DNA of 64,000 nt from Spirogloea muscicola (GCA_009602725.1 WELB01000067.1:579866-643865), one strand, 5' to 3'; counted from the first letter of the stretch, positions 1-13,372 are shown. Notes: a model not told the origin generated them from the sequence alone. A program made the numbers and translations.

Positions 1-53
1 CCCCCGCCGCCCCCCCCACCGCTGGCCCTCATCGGCACGGCTCCCCCAGCATC

Positions 54-862
54 TTGGCAAACGCGGCAGCAGGTCCTGGCTCTTCGGCCACCCAGCCCCC
101 GATGCCCCAGCCTTCCCTCACCCGCCATCTCTCCTGCCACAGCTGCTGCCTCCTGCTCTTTCAGCAACTCCAGAAGCGGCCGCAGGACGGGTCGCCAAGG
201 CCCCCTCGGCACTTCTGGCCCTCCCCCCCCTTCCGCCATCCCTCCTGCCACTGCTGCTGCCCTACCCCCTTAGCGGCTCCAGGAGTGGATGACGGACAGG
301 GCGTCAAGGCCCTCGTCAACTTTTCCGGCCCTCCTTCCCCCCTGCCACTGCTGCTGCCCTCCTCCTCGAGTGGCTCCAGAAGTGGATGAAGGACAGGTCG
401 TCAAGGCCCTCATCGGCTTTTTCGGCCCTTCTTCCCCTCTCCGCCATCCCTCCTGGCACTGCTGCTACCCTACCCCCTCAGTGGCTCCAGGAGTGGATGA
501 CGGACAGGTCGTCAAGGCCCGCATCAACATCTCCGGCCCTCTCTCCCCCCTCCACCATCCCTCCTGTCACTGCTGCTGCCCTCCTCCGCGAGCAGCTCCA
601 GAAGTGGATGAAGAACAGGTCGTCAAGGCCCTCATCGGCTTTTCCGGCCCTTTTTCCCCCCTCCGCCATCCCTCCTGCCACTGCTGCTGCCCTACCCCCT
701 CAGCGGCTCCCAGAGTGGATGACGGACAGGTCGTGAAGGCCCTCATCAACATTTCCGGCCCTCATTCCCACCCCTGCCATCCCTCCTGCCACTTTTGCTG
801 GCCCACTCATCCTGCAGCTCCAGCAGTGGTTGTTGGATGGGTCGACAAGACCCCCATTTCTT
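54..862. repeat. 111-bp tandem repeat array with alternating A/B units
   Basis: A GC-rich minisatellite. The landmark GTGGATGA recurs at about 285, 382, 493, 604 and 715, so the last steps are exactly 111 bp (37 codons), with more degenerate units before and after. Units alternate between an A form (GTGGATGACGG with ATCAAC) and a B form (GTGGATGAAG with ATCGGC), giving a 222-bp higher-order period. Because 111 is divisible by three, several frames stay open. The + frame from 289 to 870 reads as 37-residue Pro/Cys/His-rich repeats, and another + frame (386-736) reads as Ser/Pro/Ala-rich repeats. I cannot tell whether any frame is translated. The array may continue left of the window. Confidence 0.85.
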
Positions 863-874
863 TGCGCTAGGTTT

Positions 875-2945
875 TGTCTGAACAATGTACTGGCTTGAAT
901 TGGCCAAGCTTTATTTCAAGCGCACCGCGCGCCTTTCTCCCGGTGGCAAGGAGCGTGTATGAAGTCTTCCAACTGGACAGGAGCTCGCTGTCTGTAGTCC
1001 TTTCTATGCTACTGTTTGGGGTTACTAATCCCAATAGCTGTAAGTCTTGCATAGCTTTGTGGTTTTGACGCCTTTCGGCCCTTTAGACTTCGTCAGATCT
1101 TTTCGGGCTAGCTTTCCACAGCCCCCGCCCCCTTGGAAGAGCCACATTCTTTGGAAGAGCTCACACTTATCTATGCTATCCCTCGCCCTTTGCATGACGG
1201 TGATTTGGCTTAGCTTGGCTACTCTTCATAGCGAGAGGTCTTTGCAAAAGGGGGAAGATGGCTGTGCAAGGCATCCCTTCAGGAATTCAGCGGTTTCACT
1301 TTTTAAGGCAATGGCTGTCAGAAGCCAGACGAGAAGTAAACAGCTCTTCCAGTGTAAGGGCGATGGCTGGAAGAGGCCAGCCCAAAATGAAGAACAGGAT
1401 CCAAAGTGCCGGAACGCGCAAAAACACCACACAAAAGAAACACTCCCTTTCGACTCAAGCGCACGGCGCACCCTTCTCTCAATGAATTTCCTTCGAAAAA
1501 GGGCCAGGGAAGACAACATTCGCAGGCAAGGCACCTGCCGCCTGCTGCTATACCGACCCGCTCTCTCTCACAGAAGACGGAAGGCACCCTTCTTCCAAGA
1601 TCTGCCATATAGTGCTTGCAGCAGGTGTAACCTACAGCGCAAACACTTCCGGCAACAGCTGGAAGAGCATTATTTCGTCCTGGCGACTTTGTTTTTCTCT
1701 TTTCTGGGGCTGGCCTTGCCTAGCCACCGCCCTCCCTGGAACCGTCCTTTCTTCTTGCGTGACGCCGTGGGCCGCGCAGGATAGCGTTACAAAAACGAAC
1801 GTAGTCCAGGTGAGTGCAGCGGACACGGGCTCACTGCGACGAAGTGGCGTTCTAGCAGCTGCGCAATATGTTGCCGGCAGCCTGTCTGACCTCAGGCTGC
1901 CATCTTTTGGGTGCTCAGTCGGTGTCATCTTCAGGTCAGTGCTGCGACGGCTTGGCAATGTTCCAGCTCCAACAGTTGTGGGCAATCCGTTGCGACCTAT
2001 TTCTTTGCTGAGTCGTGTGGGGCATTCGTGTTGGAGCTTCTCCCTGAGCTTGGACTGGCTTTCACAATTATCGCCTCCTTCTAGAAGAGCTTCGTAGACG
2101 TGGAATACTCAATGGCGCTAGACTGCCTACAGCACTTGCACCAACTGTGGAGTAGCTTGCTTAGAACCTGGATTTCCGCCCGTTCACACCAATGTCGGGG
2201 TGACCCAGCAGCTCCACAATCCTTGGCATACAAATTAGTGCTTCCTTGTGCAGAATAAGAAAGTGCGCTTCCAAAGAGGCGGCTGTGGCTGCTGAAGGAG
2301 AGTCCAGAAGTAGTGGACGATGTTCAGCCCAGCGGTTATGAACACAATTTGAATGGGCCAGTAGAGCATTAAAGCACACAGCGACTCAAATGGCCAGTGG
2401 GTACTCAAAATGCTTTCTCTCAATAGTATCGTATCGCATACCTGTCAGTCTAGCTGCAGCCGTAAATGGCACACGCGTTGCATCTGCGTGCCGGTCGCGC
2501 ACTGGCTGCAGCTTCTGGCTCTGGCCAAACCCGGAACCCGTGATGCTGAAGCTGAAGTGATATGGACAGGCGCATGAGAAAGCGCGGCCAGATTGACTGT
2601 TGGTTGGGAGAGGCCAGAGGCCAAAGGAAAGAAAAGAGTAAGGTGCGGAGAGTGGAGTGGGGGCCGTGGCACCGCGGAGGGGCGGCATGGCATGGGCGGC
2701 AGTGCTGTGGCCGGCACCTGCCCGTGCCAGCGGGGGCCCCCGCCAGTGGAGGGCGGGCCGACAGTAGGGGGACTGGCGGGGAGCAGCGTGGAGGCCGCCA
2801 CTCCGTACGAGCTCGGCACCGGGGTGGTGCCCTCCGGTAATCAGGCAATCCCGATCAGCGACCTCTATTTAGTACATCCTTTTGGGCTGGCCTCTCACAG
2901 CCACCAGTCAAGTCTGAAGCGCTGTTCTCTTTTTGCCTGAATCGT
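875..2945. repeat. Intergenic repeat debris of the retrotransposon-tail family
   Basis: No recognisable gene. The stretch holds several copies of the dispersed hairpin module: + orientation near 1105-1123, 1705-1724 and 2884-2902, and - orientation near 1310-1328, 1365-1383 and 2604. Each has the GGCTGGC...CAGCC core, often beside CCCTTTCGGCCC or AAGAGCT-type flanks. A second shared block, containing TGGCTTGA-TTGGCCA and GCACCGCGCGC, occurs at about 880-935 and again at about 2945-2992. These are decayed, mutually inverted fragments; short ORFs across them look like chance. Confidence 0.7.
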
Positions 2946-3482
2946 GCGATGGCTTGATTTGGCCACCCATTTTATATCATGCGCACCGCGCGCGGCTTCC
3001 CTCGCTCGCCTCTTCTCTCCCGACGGGGGCGATGTGCAGAGCCATGGCTACGGATTGGGCCAGTGGGTGGTGTACGTCGCCAGACGTACTTGCCGTTGTA
3101 CTCGACCACTCTCTGGCCGTCATCAAGTACGTTTCCACACCCGCAAGCGCGCTGGTGGGCCCGCGGCCGTGCCGGCCGCGCCGGCTCCGCCGCCCCACCG
3201 TCACCTCCTCTGGCACTCAACACCCTCTCTCCACTCCCTGGGCCCACCTTTGGCCACCCCCTCCGCCGCCGGCGCCGCCGCCGACGCCGCCGCCGCCGCC
3301 GCCGCGCGGGCCTCCGTGCACGGCAGCGGCCGCCAGGCGAGGCTCTCGTGCTCCCCCTCTTACGGCCGGCGACCGTCGCTGCCGCTCCGGATCCCTGCAC
3401 CACCACCATGTACCAGCAAGCGCGGAGGGAGGCGGCCGGCAGGCCCCGAGCCGCGCCTACGTGATGTGCCGGACTCGCGGCC
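2946..3482 (+). promoter_or_regulatory. GC-rich island at the 5' end of the O-fucosyltransferase-like gene
   Basis: Composition jumps to very high GC with runs of CCG/GCC (about 3262-3306). The same kind of island marks the 5' end of every gene in the window. It probably holds the promoter and 5' UTR. Long ORFs in all frames here come from base composition. No TATA-like element is convincing. Confidence 0.5.
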
Positions 3483-6400
3483 ATGGCGGAGGCCAGCATC
3501 CCTCCGACTCCTGGATGCAGCGGCATGCGCTCGGCGGCGTGGCTTCGCTCCCTTCCCCGCACGGCCGCCGGAGCTGGCTGCTGGTCGTCGGCGGCCACGC
3601 TGGTGCTGCTCTTCACCTGCTGCCTCCTCGAGTCTCCGGCGGCCGCACCACACGCGTCGACGCCGGGGCCCTCGATACGGTCAGTAAATCCCTGAGCTCA
3701 TGTACTGATGCCTTGTCGGTGCGAGTCGAGGCAGAGCGCCAGCACACTCACAAAGGTGGCTGAAGCACTGCTCAAGCTCGGCCAGGTGGTCCCTGAGGTG
3801 TGCGAGACTTAGCTTGCTCGCACAGATTGTCAAGGTCGTGTCTCCATAGTCACAAAGGCCACGATGCAGGCGCAGCGTAGTGCCCAGCAGGTGATGGCTT
3901 TTTGCCAGTTCGTGATACATCGTGACCGTCTCCAAAAGTTAAACCGCGGAGACCTCCCAGGCCTCCTAGAGTGTAGTGCCAGAAGTCACGTGGGAAGACT
4001 GCCGGCAGGCTGCAAGCCTGAGCCAGGCTGGCTCCCAGGAGTGCAGCCTGGTCAATAGCAGCTGGATTCACACCTCTCGTCACAGTCATGGTCTGGCTGT
4101 TGTTTGCCCTGTCTGTCCCCACTGTTGGTTTGGTCAGTCCCAGTTTGCTCCTGCAGCGAGTGTGCATTATGACAGCCTGCAGCCTCTCCACTTTGCTTTA
4201 ACAGACTTCCACACGAAGGGGAAGATGGTCATACTATCACACAGGCAGTGCAGCATATCGATGGGCCACGGGAGCACCTGGACAGGAGGAGTATGGCAGA
4301 GATGGTCAATAAGCACATCTACAGGGACTGTCCCTTTGAAGTCCTGCGAAGCAGAATGCCGCAAAGGGCACTGAGGCCCGAGGAGGAAGTACCCTGGATT
4401 CCTACCGTAAGATGCACAAGACCCCCTTGAGCCGCCTGTTCTTGAGAGGTGTCTACTTCAAAGTGCGCATGAGATAGCCACTTGTCACAGAGCATGGCGC
4501 ACCATCGTTGTGCAGCAACTCCACTTGCGTGCCTTGACGGGCCTGGTCTTATGGCATCATATCAACATGCTGGCAGAACTTGCAATCCATTGAACATGAT
4601 AGATCGAATAATGCCCGCTCATTGCAGATGCATTCCTGGACACAAGACAGGAATGCTAGCCGTAGGATTCTGATCTAGTCCTCCTGCGACTTCGTGAAGC
4701 CTGGAAGGTATCTGCTGGCGACGTGCTATTTTGGCGAAGTCAGCAACCAGATTGACTGCATGGAGAGTCAACTGATTGCTGCTGGACTCCTCAACCGTAC
4801 CCTGGTCGTGGACAGGTGCAGCTGCTGCTTGACTCCACCTCTGTCCTCGCCTAGCAATTTTGAAGAGTGGCTGCTTACATGCCCGGATCTGTTGGACAGG
4901 CTTGCAAGTAACATTTAGTACTTGGAGTCCAGCCAATCCTCTCAGGTGCAATCCTGTTTTCAGGGGTCTTATATCCCTTAGGCATGGTCAAAGGCAAGAT
5001 GCTGAATGGATTTCAAGAACCCCTTGCCTCATCCCTGTGCTGGGTGCAGGAAGACAGTCTTGGTCCACGGAAAATGGAAGTGGAGTTGGGATGTATTTTG
5101 GGATGTGGAACACAGTGAAGCATGTTTCGGCAAGGACACTGTGATCAGTATGGATGAATACAAGGCTCGCCATCCGGAGCCGGATGGCACTGTTACAATC
5201 CACGAAGTGACGTGCCTGAGGGTAAGGCAGATATAACACAACCTGATTGGACCAGGCATCTAAGTTGACCAGCACAACCAGCGTCCTTATACTGAGAGAA
5301 TATGCACATACAGGCTCTGCACATGCGCAAGTTGTAGTAAAGCAAGTAGTAACAGGATTGGCTATGCAGTTGCAAGCCAATAAAGTATGCTAGTTCTTAG
5401 CCATCAAAGTGGGCATGGCCTTGGCAGAATAAGCACGACTGCACTTTATTACCTGACGTTGCCCATGGGCGACCGGACCTCGTATGGCCATCCGATGGCA
5501 GCAAGGCAATCCATCGAAAGAAGTTGACTGCATCTCAGTTTCAGTCCACTTTTGGCGCTTCCGAGGCCCAACTGCTGTGCCTGGGGGATCTCTTTGGATT
5601 TTCAGTCAAAGACGGTCTCTACAATGCTCGGCCGTTTGGCCCCTTCCGCCGCTCATGCATGCTCCCTGTGCGCCCGCACCAGGCCATCATTGACATGGCC
5701 AAAAATTTTGTGAGAATGTTCTTGGGTGAGTTGCGACTCTCCGGCAATCAGATCATGTCCACCTCGGCTCAATTGTATTTGACTTAGAGCCAGGCCTGCT
5801 AAGTACATTCCGTGATCACACAAGCATGCTCACACAACAAGGATAGGAGGTGAACTTGTTTGTCTTCTACTGCCTTGACGTTCATGGGAGGCCTCCCAGG
5901 TGCCCTGCGTCTCCTTACTCTTCACAGCTTTTTCTCCAGGTCAATCAAGCAAAGTCTGACAACACATTTTACCATCTGGTTGGTTGCAGGTAGACAATAT
6001 ATAGCTGTCCACATACGGCGTGGAGACTTTTACCGTGCACAGCGGTTTTGTTCACACGGGAATAAAGCCTGGTGTTACCGCTCCATTGCTGAGATTGCTG
6101 AATATTTGAATGAGGTTTGCCAAATACATTTCGCTACATTTCGGATACTTTTTTGGGTCTAGAAAAGTAGATGTGTCCTCTCACTAGCTGGGGGTGCGTG
6201 GCATCGGATGGTGGCATCCACTCTCCTCAAGTCAGTCATGGCTGCATGCTTTCTTTCTTTTCGAAGTGTGCAGATGGCTGCAGCAATCCTCAAACAAACC
6301 TGAGCTGTGAACATTGGAAAGCTCCATATGTGGTTGTCCTTATCATTGTTCTCATTCACCACTTGTCTTTGTTGCACTGCGCTTGCTGAATCTCTTCCAA

Positions 6401-7293
6401 TTAGAAAGTGCAAGCCCTGGGTGCGACGACTATATATGTTGCAACCAACGCGCATCCTTTGGAGAGTGAGCACACTTCCTCATTATTGTCGGTCCTGAGC
6501 AGTCACGTCCACTCCACAATTCCACTAAGAGCTGTATTGTTTGATCACATCCATGCAAGCTTGGCAGTGCTGTTCTTCAAGAAACTTGCTCAATGTGGGC
6601 AGCTCATGAGCAGATGATATTGGTCAGACATGGCTCTCTTGTGTGGACTATCCTCGTGGACAGATCTCATGTACCTGGCCATTGACTTGCAGTGTCTCTA
6701 TTGAAGTCAAGGTTAGCCAGGTATTCTCACAAAGGACGTGGGCTGACTATTGTGACTCTTCCTGAACCACCTAGGTATATAACTTTCTCACATAACAACC
6801 AACTCTCTGACATCCCAGCTGTGACACAGGTTTGGTCAAAGAGTCCTGACAGCTGAGAAGATTTGCATGCTGTACTGAGCAACTGCAAGACTCCCTGCTG
6901 ATAACAAGGGCCCACTGTCACGCTGAAGCATTGGCTTACCACCTAGCACCTTGGCAACGGCATTGATCATAGATTGCAGTTCAGAAACTGCAGCTCCTCT
7001 CACACTGGTTGGTGGATGTCTGTTGGCACTGCAGATTTAGGCTGGAGAACAGAACGCACTCTCTCTGGAAAGCAGAGTCTTGGGTACAGGCGGGTCTGGA
7101 GGGTAGCTTGCATGCAGAGCTAGCTCTGGAGAAAATAATTTGCACAATGGCCAACCACTTTTTAGGAACTCCCACATCCACTTTCTCCTTGCACATCCTG
7201 CGAATGAGGCAGTCCCTTGGACTTCGTGACTGCAATGACTCTGCATTAGGACAAGATGCATTTATTCAGCAACTGCGCTTGATCAGTCAATAG
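3483..7293 (+). CDS. O-fucosyltransferase family protein (plant O-FucT-like glycosyltransferase)
   Basis: A predicted GDP-fucose-dependent glycosyltransferase of the secretory pathway. Exon 1 (3483-3679, donor GTCAGT) encodes a hydrophobic signal anchor (SSAATLVLLFTCCLL) expected for a type II Golgi protein. Later exons carry family motifs: about 4700-4815 (YLLATCYFGEVSNQ...LLNRTLVVD), 5050-5221 (WDVEHSEACFGKDTVISMDEY), 5539-5725 (MLPVRPHQAIIDMA), 5990-6114 (YIAVHIRRGDF, the Arg motif that binds GDP-fucose), 6405-6465 (ATTIYVATNAHPLE), and about 7118-7293 (IICTMANHFLGTPTSTFS...LRMRQS, the usual C-terminal motif) with a TAG stop. A likely extra exon ends at 4406, and some short exons between 6465 and 7118 are not resolved. 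The acceptor substrate is unknown. It is convergent with the acetyl-CoA synthetase gene. Family assignment is firm; the start codon is less so. Confidence 0.8.
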
Positions 7294-9175
7294 CACACCT
7301 TACCCAACTTGTGTGTGCTTCAATCTGCGGAAGTATTGCCTGCCCTTGGCTTGTTCGCTGACATGCTATGTATGATGACTAGCACAAAGAGTAGATGGGC
7401 CATATCAGCTTGGAAAGTTTGCGTGGCTAACATGTGAAAGCAACATATCTCACTGCCATAGACGGGGGAAAGCTGTGCTTCCATAAACCCTTCAAAACAT
7501 ACAAAGATCATGTTGAGGGTTGTACAACTGAAACAACTGGATTTATTACTCGAATCAATGCGTCCATGCTTTCAGCCTTCTCTGTGTCTTGATGGCACAG
7601 CTGAGCTGTTTTTTGCACATCACAACTCATGCACTGCTGCACTCAGAAGCTGCAAAAATTGTCAGCTCACAAATGCGAAACAAGGTGCAGAGAGAGGCGA
7701 GCAGAGAGAGTCGAAGCGTCTGACTTTTCCATGACGTAGCTGTGGTTGGAGCAGGCATGGTGAGCGGCCAGAACGCAAACAGTGTCAAACGCTTTGATCA
7801 GTATCTATCCAAGCAGATTTATGTGCGGGTAATCGCACTGCTAACAGAGGCTACGCTGCAATCAGCTTCTTCTGTCAAAGATGTGGGGAGACATCAGCAT
7901 CCTACACTGTGGTAAGAGCCAAGCACTTGAAGGAGCCAAGGCGAAGCTGCTGCAGATAAGGTAGAGAGCGTGATTCAGAAGGGGCTAAAGCTTGCAAGCA
8001 AAACAGAAGACCTTTCTACCTGCTGGCAAAGATACGAGACGATTGCCAAGCTCTGTGGCCACTCCATTCTGCTCCCCAAGCCACTGGGACCTGTTGAAGA
8101 TGCTTGCAAGGGTAGCAAAGCCCGTGTGGTTTACACCACTGGAGGCTCACTGCAGGAACAATATTATTGAAATGCCCGACGTCAAGTTGCTACACGATCT
8201 GTGATGTAGTACTCGAGGTCTACCGGTCCTTGTTAGCGCCCGTCGTTTTGCATTGCGTGCAGGATTTACTGGTCTGTCAGTTCGACGTCGAAGCCCACAC
8301 CTGGTCCAGAATATCTGTCGGCAGCATATCAGAGTGGCAAGCTTCTACAGGCCATCTGCAAACTCATGAAAAACCTTCTGTAGCCTACTATGCAGACAGC
8401 CAGCGCTCTCCACGACAGTCTAGTCCAGGCCTTGCGCAGGCTCTGCACCTCTGTACTCAAATAATGAAGGCAATGTTGAGTCATAGACTTTAGAGCATGA
8501 GCTTCTGATTCAGGTTCATACCACGACCGTAACTGAGTCAGTCTCATGTTCAGATGCTTGGCTTCTCTCAAGTCATTAGTTGAAGATCAGCTATGGTCCT
8601 TCAGTGTGCAGTCTATAAGCCGTGGTCACCCCTTAACGTGTACTTGTGAGTCAGCAGACACTATGCTACCCTTGTGGTTACTGCACAGTGGGATGCAGAC
8701 TAATTCTCTATATATCATTGCTCTTTATCTCCTCGCAGCATAATAATGCTCTCATTACGCATACCAACCTTGAAACTCCGACCTGCAGCTTCGTAGCACC
8801 TGCATGTTGCCCTTAACAGCCAGCAACGTCCAGCGACCAGCTGACAGCACATGGCATGCCCTGTGAAGTTGTGACGCTTGGCCCCCTTACTTCCTGCCAT
8901 CCACTATACTCTCACAAGGAAAATTTGAAGATGCGCTTCAACAAGAACTGCTCTGCAAGCAGCAAGCAGGCCTGACACAGTTGTATGCGTAGAGCTTATC
9001 ATGCTAGTTCAGCAGAAAGCACGTGCCCTGGTTATCAAGAGTGCGAGTTGCTCACAACATGTTGAGGAGGATTTGTGGAATATGGTAAGCACTTGAGGGT
9101 CCACAGAGATAGTCACTACTTTTGTACTTTTGCTGGACACTCCTGCACTGCTACCAATGGAAAACAATTGGCTAG
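7294..9175. other. Intergenic region between two convergent genes
   Basis: About 1.9 kb between the stop codons of the O-fucosyltransferase-like gene and acetyl-CoA synthetase. I see no conserved protein motif, RNA gene or hairpin repeat core. Short ORFs (for example 7970-8170 +) have no recognisable features. It probably holds both 3' UTRs and terminators, which are not identifiable by eye. Confidence 0.5.
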
Positions 9176-12100
9176 TCATGGTCGAGAATCCAACAGCTGA
9201 TTCACTACAGAGGGGTCAGCCAAGGTGGTGGTGTCTCCAAGTGACTCAGCAGACTCTCCGGCGGCAATCTTGCGCAATATACGGCGCATGATCTTGCCAG
9301 AGCGTGTTTTCGGCAATCCTGGTGCTAACTGCACACGGTCCGGCGCAGCAAACGCTCCTATCTGCAACACCAGTACTGCTTTATCAGTGACTAGTAGTCA
9401 AGCATCATGGCACTACTGCCATAATAGAAGTACGTGGCTCCAGCAGAGGTGCTTTCAAGGTGTGATGGAGCCAGAATACCTGATTCCTTACAGCAGAAAT
9501 AAGCTCACGCCTGATTTCCTCGCTAAAGTGGGCTCCCTCTTGCAGAATCACAAAAGCGTGTATGCCTTGTCCTTTGATCTGGAATCCAGAATGTTCCCAG
9601 GTTAGCATGACCACTCGCCCATTTGAGGGTAGCATGCTTATGTAGAAAGAACCATGGTCATACCTCGTGATCAAAGGGAACCACCGCTGACTCTGTACAC
9701 AGGTGGTGTGAAACAAGGGCAGACTCCACCTCCGCTGTGCCAATGCGATGCCCGCTCACATTGATGACATCATCCACACGGCCCGTTAACCAAAAGTACC
9801 CATCAGCATCCCTGCACACGATCACGTCAAGATGTCAGAATCGTAGTAGTCATGTCGCTCCAAGTTGGAAGCACTATTACTTGACAAGCTATCTTCCTGC
9901 AAGGAAGCATCAGTATCACAGACCTGCGGCAGCCATCGCCAGAGAAGTAGAACGACGGAAAGGTGGAAAAGTACGCGGCCTCATAGCGGTCGTGATCCTT
10001 GTATAATGTCCTGAAGGCGCCTGGCCAGGATGCCTTGATACAAAGGTAGCCACTGGCTTCCCCTTCAAGCTCCTTACCTTTTTCGTCCAGTATTGTTGGC
10101 TGATGTTGATTCAGCAAGAGTTTGAGAAGAACATGAGTATTCAGAGAGAGCACTTACAATCAAGACTAGCACTGCAAGCTCTTGGCAGGTCTCTCTGTAA
10201 TGTTACAGTGTACTTGAGCCTGCAACCCTGCAGCCCTGCATAATTGCTCTGAGCAAAGCGACCACGAGAAGGATGGCGAGTGCATGCTTTTGTCTCTGAG
10301 GAAATCTACCTGCACCCCAAAGAATGGGAGTGTAGCGGAGCCGGGTTTCAGTGGCCATGCTCCCGGCAGCGGTGTTATCTGTTCGAAAAGTCCAGATGCA
10401 GAGGGGACCGGTTATTGGCATCTAGGATGCAGCTCTCATGGACAAGTACACAACATCTGCATGTTGTCGACTCACAGGAAGCTTGCAAGTACCATGTGGC
10501 CACCAGTCTCAGTCTGCCACCAGGTGTCTGAGATTGGGCAGCGGCCCCCGCCGACCACATCATAGTACCACCTGCCTTGGAGCCACAAAGTTTGGCCTCA
10601 GGACAGGACAGCAAAGACATGCCAACTGACACGCCAGTGCACTTCAATCAGGCACACTGAGTCCAGGGGCATTGTGAGCTTTCACCCCACCTCCAGGCGC
10701 TTGGATTGATGGGCTCGCCCACCGTCCCTAGGACTCGCAAGCTCTGCCGCGAGTGCCGCGTCACATACTGCACCATTACGTACGAACAAGTATGATGAAG
10801 ACTGGCCCGTGCACGCGGCAACAGTGCCACTGCCACTTTGCTGACAGGAGGCAAAGCTCGACTTGGATCACCTGATCCCCGTCGCGTTGCAGGGCTCGGA
10901 TGGCTGTGGGAGCAGTGTAGAAGATGGACACCTTAAATTTGTCTACCACCTCCCAGCAGCGGCCCGCGTTCGGGTAGTTGGGGACCTGCAATGACCAAGA
11001 TGGTCAGCTCAACTCTCCTACCATGACTCGTCCAGAGTACCTCAAGATGCATGGATGCCTTGCAATGGCGCAAAGAAAGGACTGATTAACATTTGCAAAT
11101 TATGGCGTGGGGTAATAGAGCAAGCCTCACCCCTTCAAAGACAACAACGGATGCACCATTCAGGAGCGGCCCGTATGTCAGGTAGCTGTGCCCCGTGATC
11201 CAGCCACAGTCTGCAGTGCACCTGCCACAGTGAGCAACCTTCTGTTGGCTCATGTAAACATAGCCTTCAGGATATGGGAGCCTGAGCCCATCTAGGTAAG
11301 TGGCGAGACCAGTAGACGTCTCCTTCGCGGTAGTCAAAGGCGTGCTTGAAAGTGGTAGCCGTGTAGACCATGTAACCGCCCGTAGTGTGGACAACGCCCT
11401 ACACGACAGGCAACCATTTCTTTCGTCATACTGAGGGTAATGTTGTTGGTCAAGATCAGCTGGGAAGCAGCAGCTGCCGCTGCGGGCGCTCACCTTGGGC
11501 TTGCCGGTCGAGCCAGAAGTGTAGAGCAGGAACAGGGGGTGCTCAGCGTCCACCCACTCAACGGGGCTGTCCTCGCTCTGCGTCCTTACCTCCTCCTGCC
11601 AAGAAGAACTAGGTCTGCGTTGGATACAGCGACACCGGATTTTCAAGGCATGACATGCACATCCAAAGATGGCATGATGGAGGAAAGGCCAAGCAAGTGT
11701 CAGAGGTCCATTCACAACGTACAACTTATATCACCTGCCACCAGACATCGCGGCCCAGCGTGAAGGGCGTCTGGTCCTTGGCCAGCGCGGTCGCATTCTC
11801 CAGCACCAGGCACGTCTCTGCACGTGACAAACTTGTGCCCTCCGCACCTCAGCAGCATGCAGAGAGCGAAGGCCAGTTCAGGTGCCGGGCCGAAGCAGCC
11901 CTTCACCTGGTCGAAAGGCCTGAATGTCACACAACACCAGCGCCTGATCAACGATGGCCTTGAGCTTGATGAGCTTGGTCCCCCGCATGACGCCGCTGGC
12001 TGTCAGAACCACACTCGGTCTGCTGTCCAGGATGCGCTGGGCCAGGGCCTCTGAAGAGAAACCCCCAAAGACCACCTGCAATGTTCGCAGCAGCCCCATC

Positions 12101-13240
12101 AATATAGTGTACAAGATCCAATGATTCTGGGCAGTGCAGCAGCGACTTGGCGAGTGGGTGTGCACCGAGTGGACAGCCCCGATGCGGGCACAGGCGAGCA
12201 TGGCAATGGGCAGCTCGGGCAGCATTGGCATGTAGATGGCCACGCTGTCGCCCCTTGCCACCCCTCGCTCTCGCAGGAAGTTCGCCAGCTGCACCAAGCA
12301 GGCGTCACAACCTCAGTCCTCAAGTAGTTGCACCATCAACAAGAGAGGCCCCAAACGCCCGGTGCATTGCAAGAGCAGAACCTGACACACGCGGGCTTTC
12401 AGCTCGCCGAAGGTCAGCTGGGAACTGTGCTGCGGCTCATTGCCCTCCCACAGAATCGCAGGCTTGTCGCTTCGCCCCTCCGCCACGTGCCGGTCCACTG
12501 CATTGTAGCAGATGTTGGTTGTGCCGCCTTTGAACCACTGGCCGGCGGGCGCATGCCGAGCAGTGCCGGGAAACAGGACTATCAGTACGCAGATGAGTGC
12601 TAAGTACTAAGCTGATGACAGTCTGCAACAGTTCGCCAGCACTGTGAGGCCAAGCTTGACAATGGACACAAGAAGCGGGGTATGATGCTGCCAGCACCTC
12701 GATATGAATGGGGCCCTTGCGCACGTCCAGGTTCTCGGAGTGGACAAGGCCGCCCTCGGCGACTGGAAAGGGCTTGTGCCAATGGAAGCCATTGGCAATG
12801 TCCGCCCAGAAGCTGTTGGGGTCCTCCATTGACTGCCGGTACATGGCCTCATACTGCGGCAGCGGCCACGAGCCGAGCGACCACTCAGCCTGCTGCTACG
12901 AGAGCGAGCCACTGGATGTCAGATGGCGGAGTGACGGCCGTGCCGCGCTGAAGCGCCCGACCTGGTCTCGTGACGAGACGAGCGCAGCTCGACGGAACTC
13001 CTCCGCAGGCTGCACAATGTCGAGTGCGGAGGCCGCTGGCCCGGCAGCTACGGCCGCTGCCGCCGCCGCCGCCTCCGCCGTCGCGGCTGTGACCGGGAGG
13101 TCGCTGCCGCCGGCGCCGGAGGCGTGTCCCGAGCCGTGACAGAGGCGGATGCCAGCCGGCTGCGCTCTCGGCAGCCGTAGCAGCCGCCTGCTCGGCCTGC
13201 AGCCAGCCGCAGGCCACACCGTAATGGCGGCGAAGCGCAC
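9176..13240 (-). CDS. ACS: Acetyl-CoA synthetase (AMP-forming)
   Basis: Converts acetate, ATP and CoA to acetyl-CoA; family ANL adenylate-forming enzymes. Read right to left: exon 1 (13240-12962, GC-rich, ending ALVSSRDQ, donor GTCGGG) has an Ala-rich leader. The next exons are 12853-12698 ([16 protein letters not shown], the typical ACS N-terminal helix) and 12537-12382 ([13 protein letters not shown]). Near 12300-12170 comes [29 protein letters not shown]. The P-loop-like AMP-binding motif [15 protein letters not shown] lies near 11560-11500. Further exons give [14 protein letters not shown] (about 11200), [11 protein letters not shown] (10920), [13 protein letters not shown] (10730), [12 protein letters not shown] (10540), and [23 protein letters not shown] (in two halves, 9810-9750). 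The catalytic-lysine motif [15 protein letters not shown] is near 9310-9265. The stop is at 9176. There is no C-terminal SKL, so plastid, mitochondrial or cytosolic location is open. The first exon and start codon are the weakest part. Confidence 0.9.
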
Positions 13241-13287
13241 GGCCGGGAGTCAAGCTGGCTGGCCGCATGGAGGGCGCGGAGGCGCGC

Positions 13288-13372
13288 GCGCAGCGGCGGC
13301 GTCGGCGGCGGCGACTTCGGCGGCGGCGGCNTCCGCCGCCGCCGCCGCCGCCGCCTCCGCCGCCGCCGCCAT
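13288..13372. repeat. (CGG)n/(CCG)n inverted trinucleotide run with an internal N
   Basis: A GGC run is followed, across a single undetermined base at 13331, by a GCC run, so the two halves are mutual reverse complements and can fold back. It lies at the GC-rich 5' end of the acetyl-CoA synthetase gene. The lone N suggests a sequencing or assembly failure at a strong hairpin, so true length is unknown. Confidence 0.8.

Noticed and set aside
54-862. CRISPR-like spacing of repeats at the window start
   Set aside because: The repeats are contiguous 111-bp units without unique spacers, and the genome is eukaryotic.
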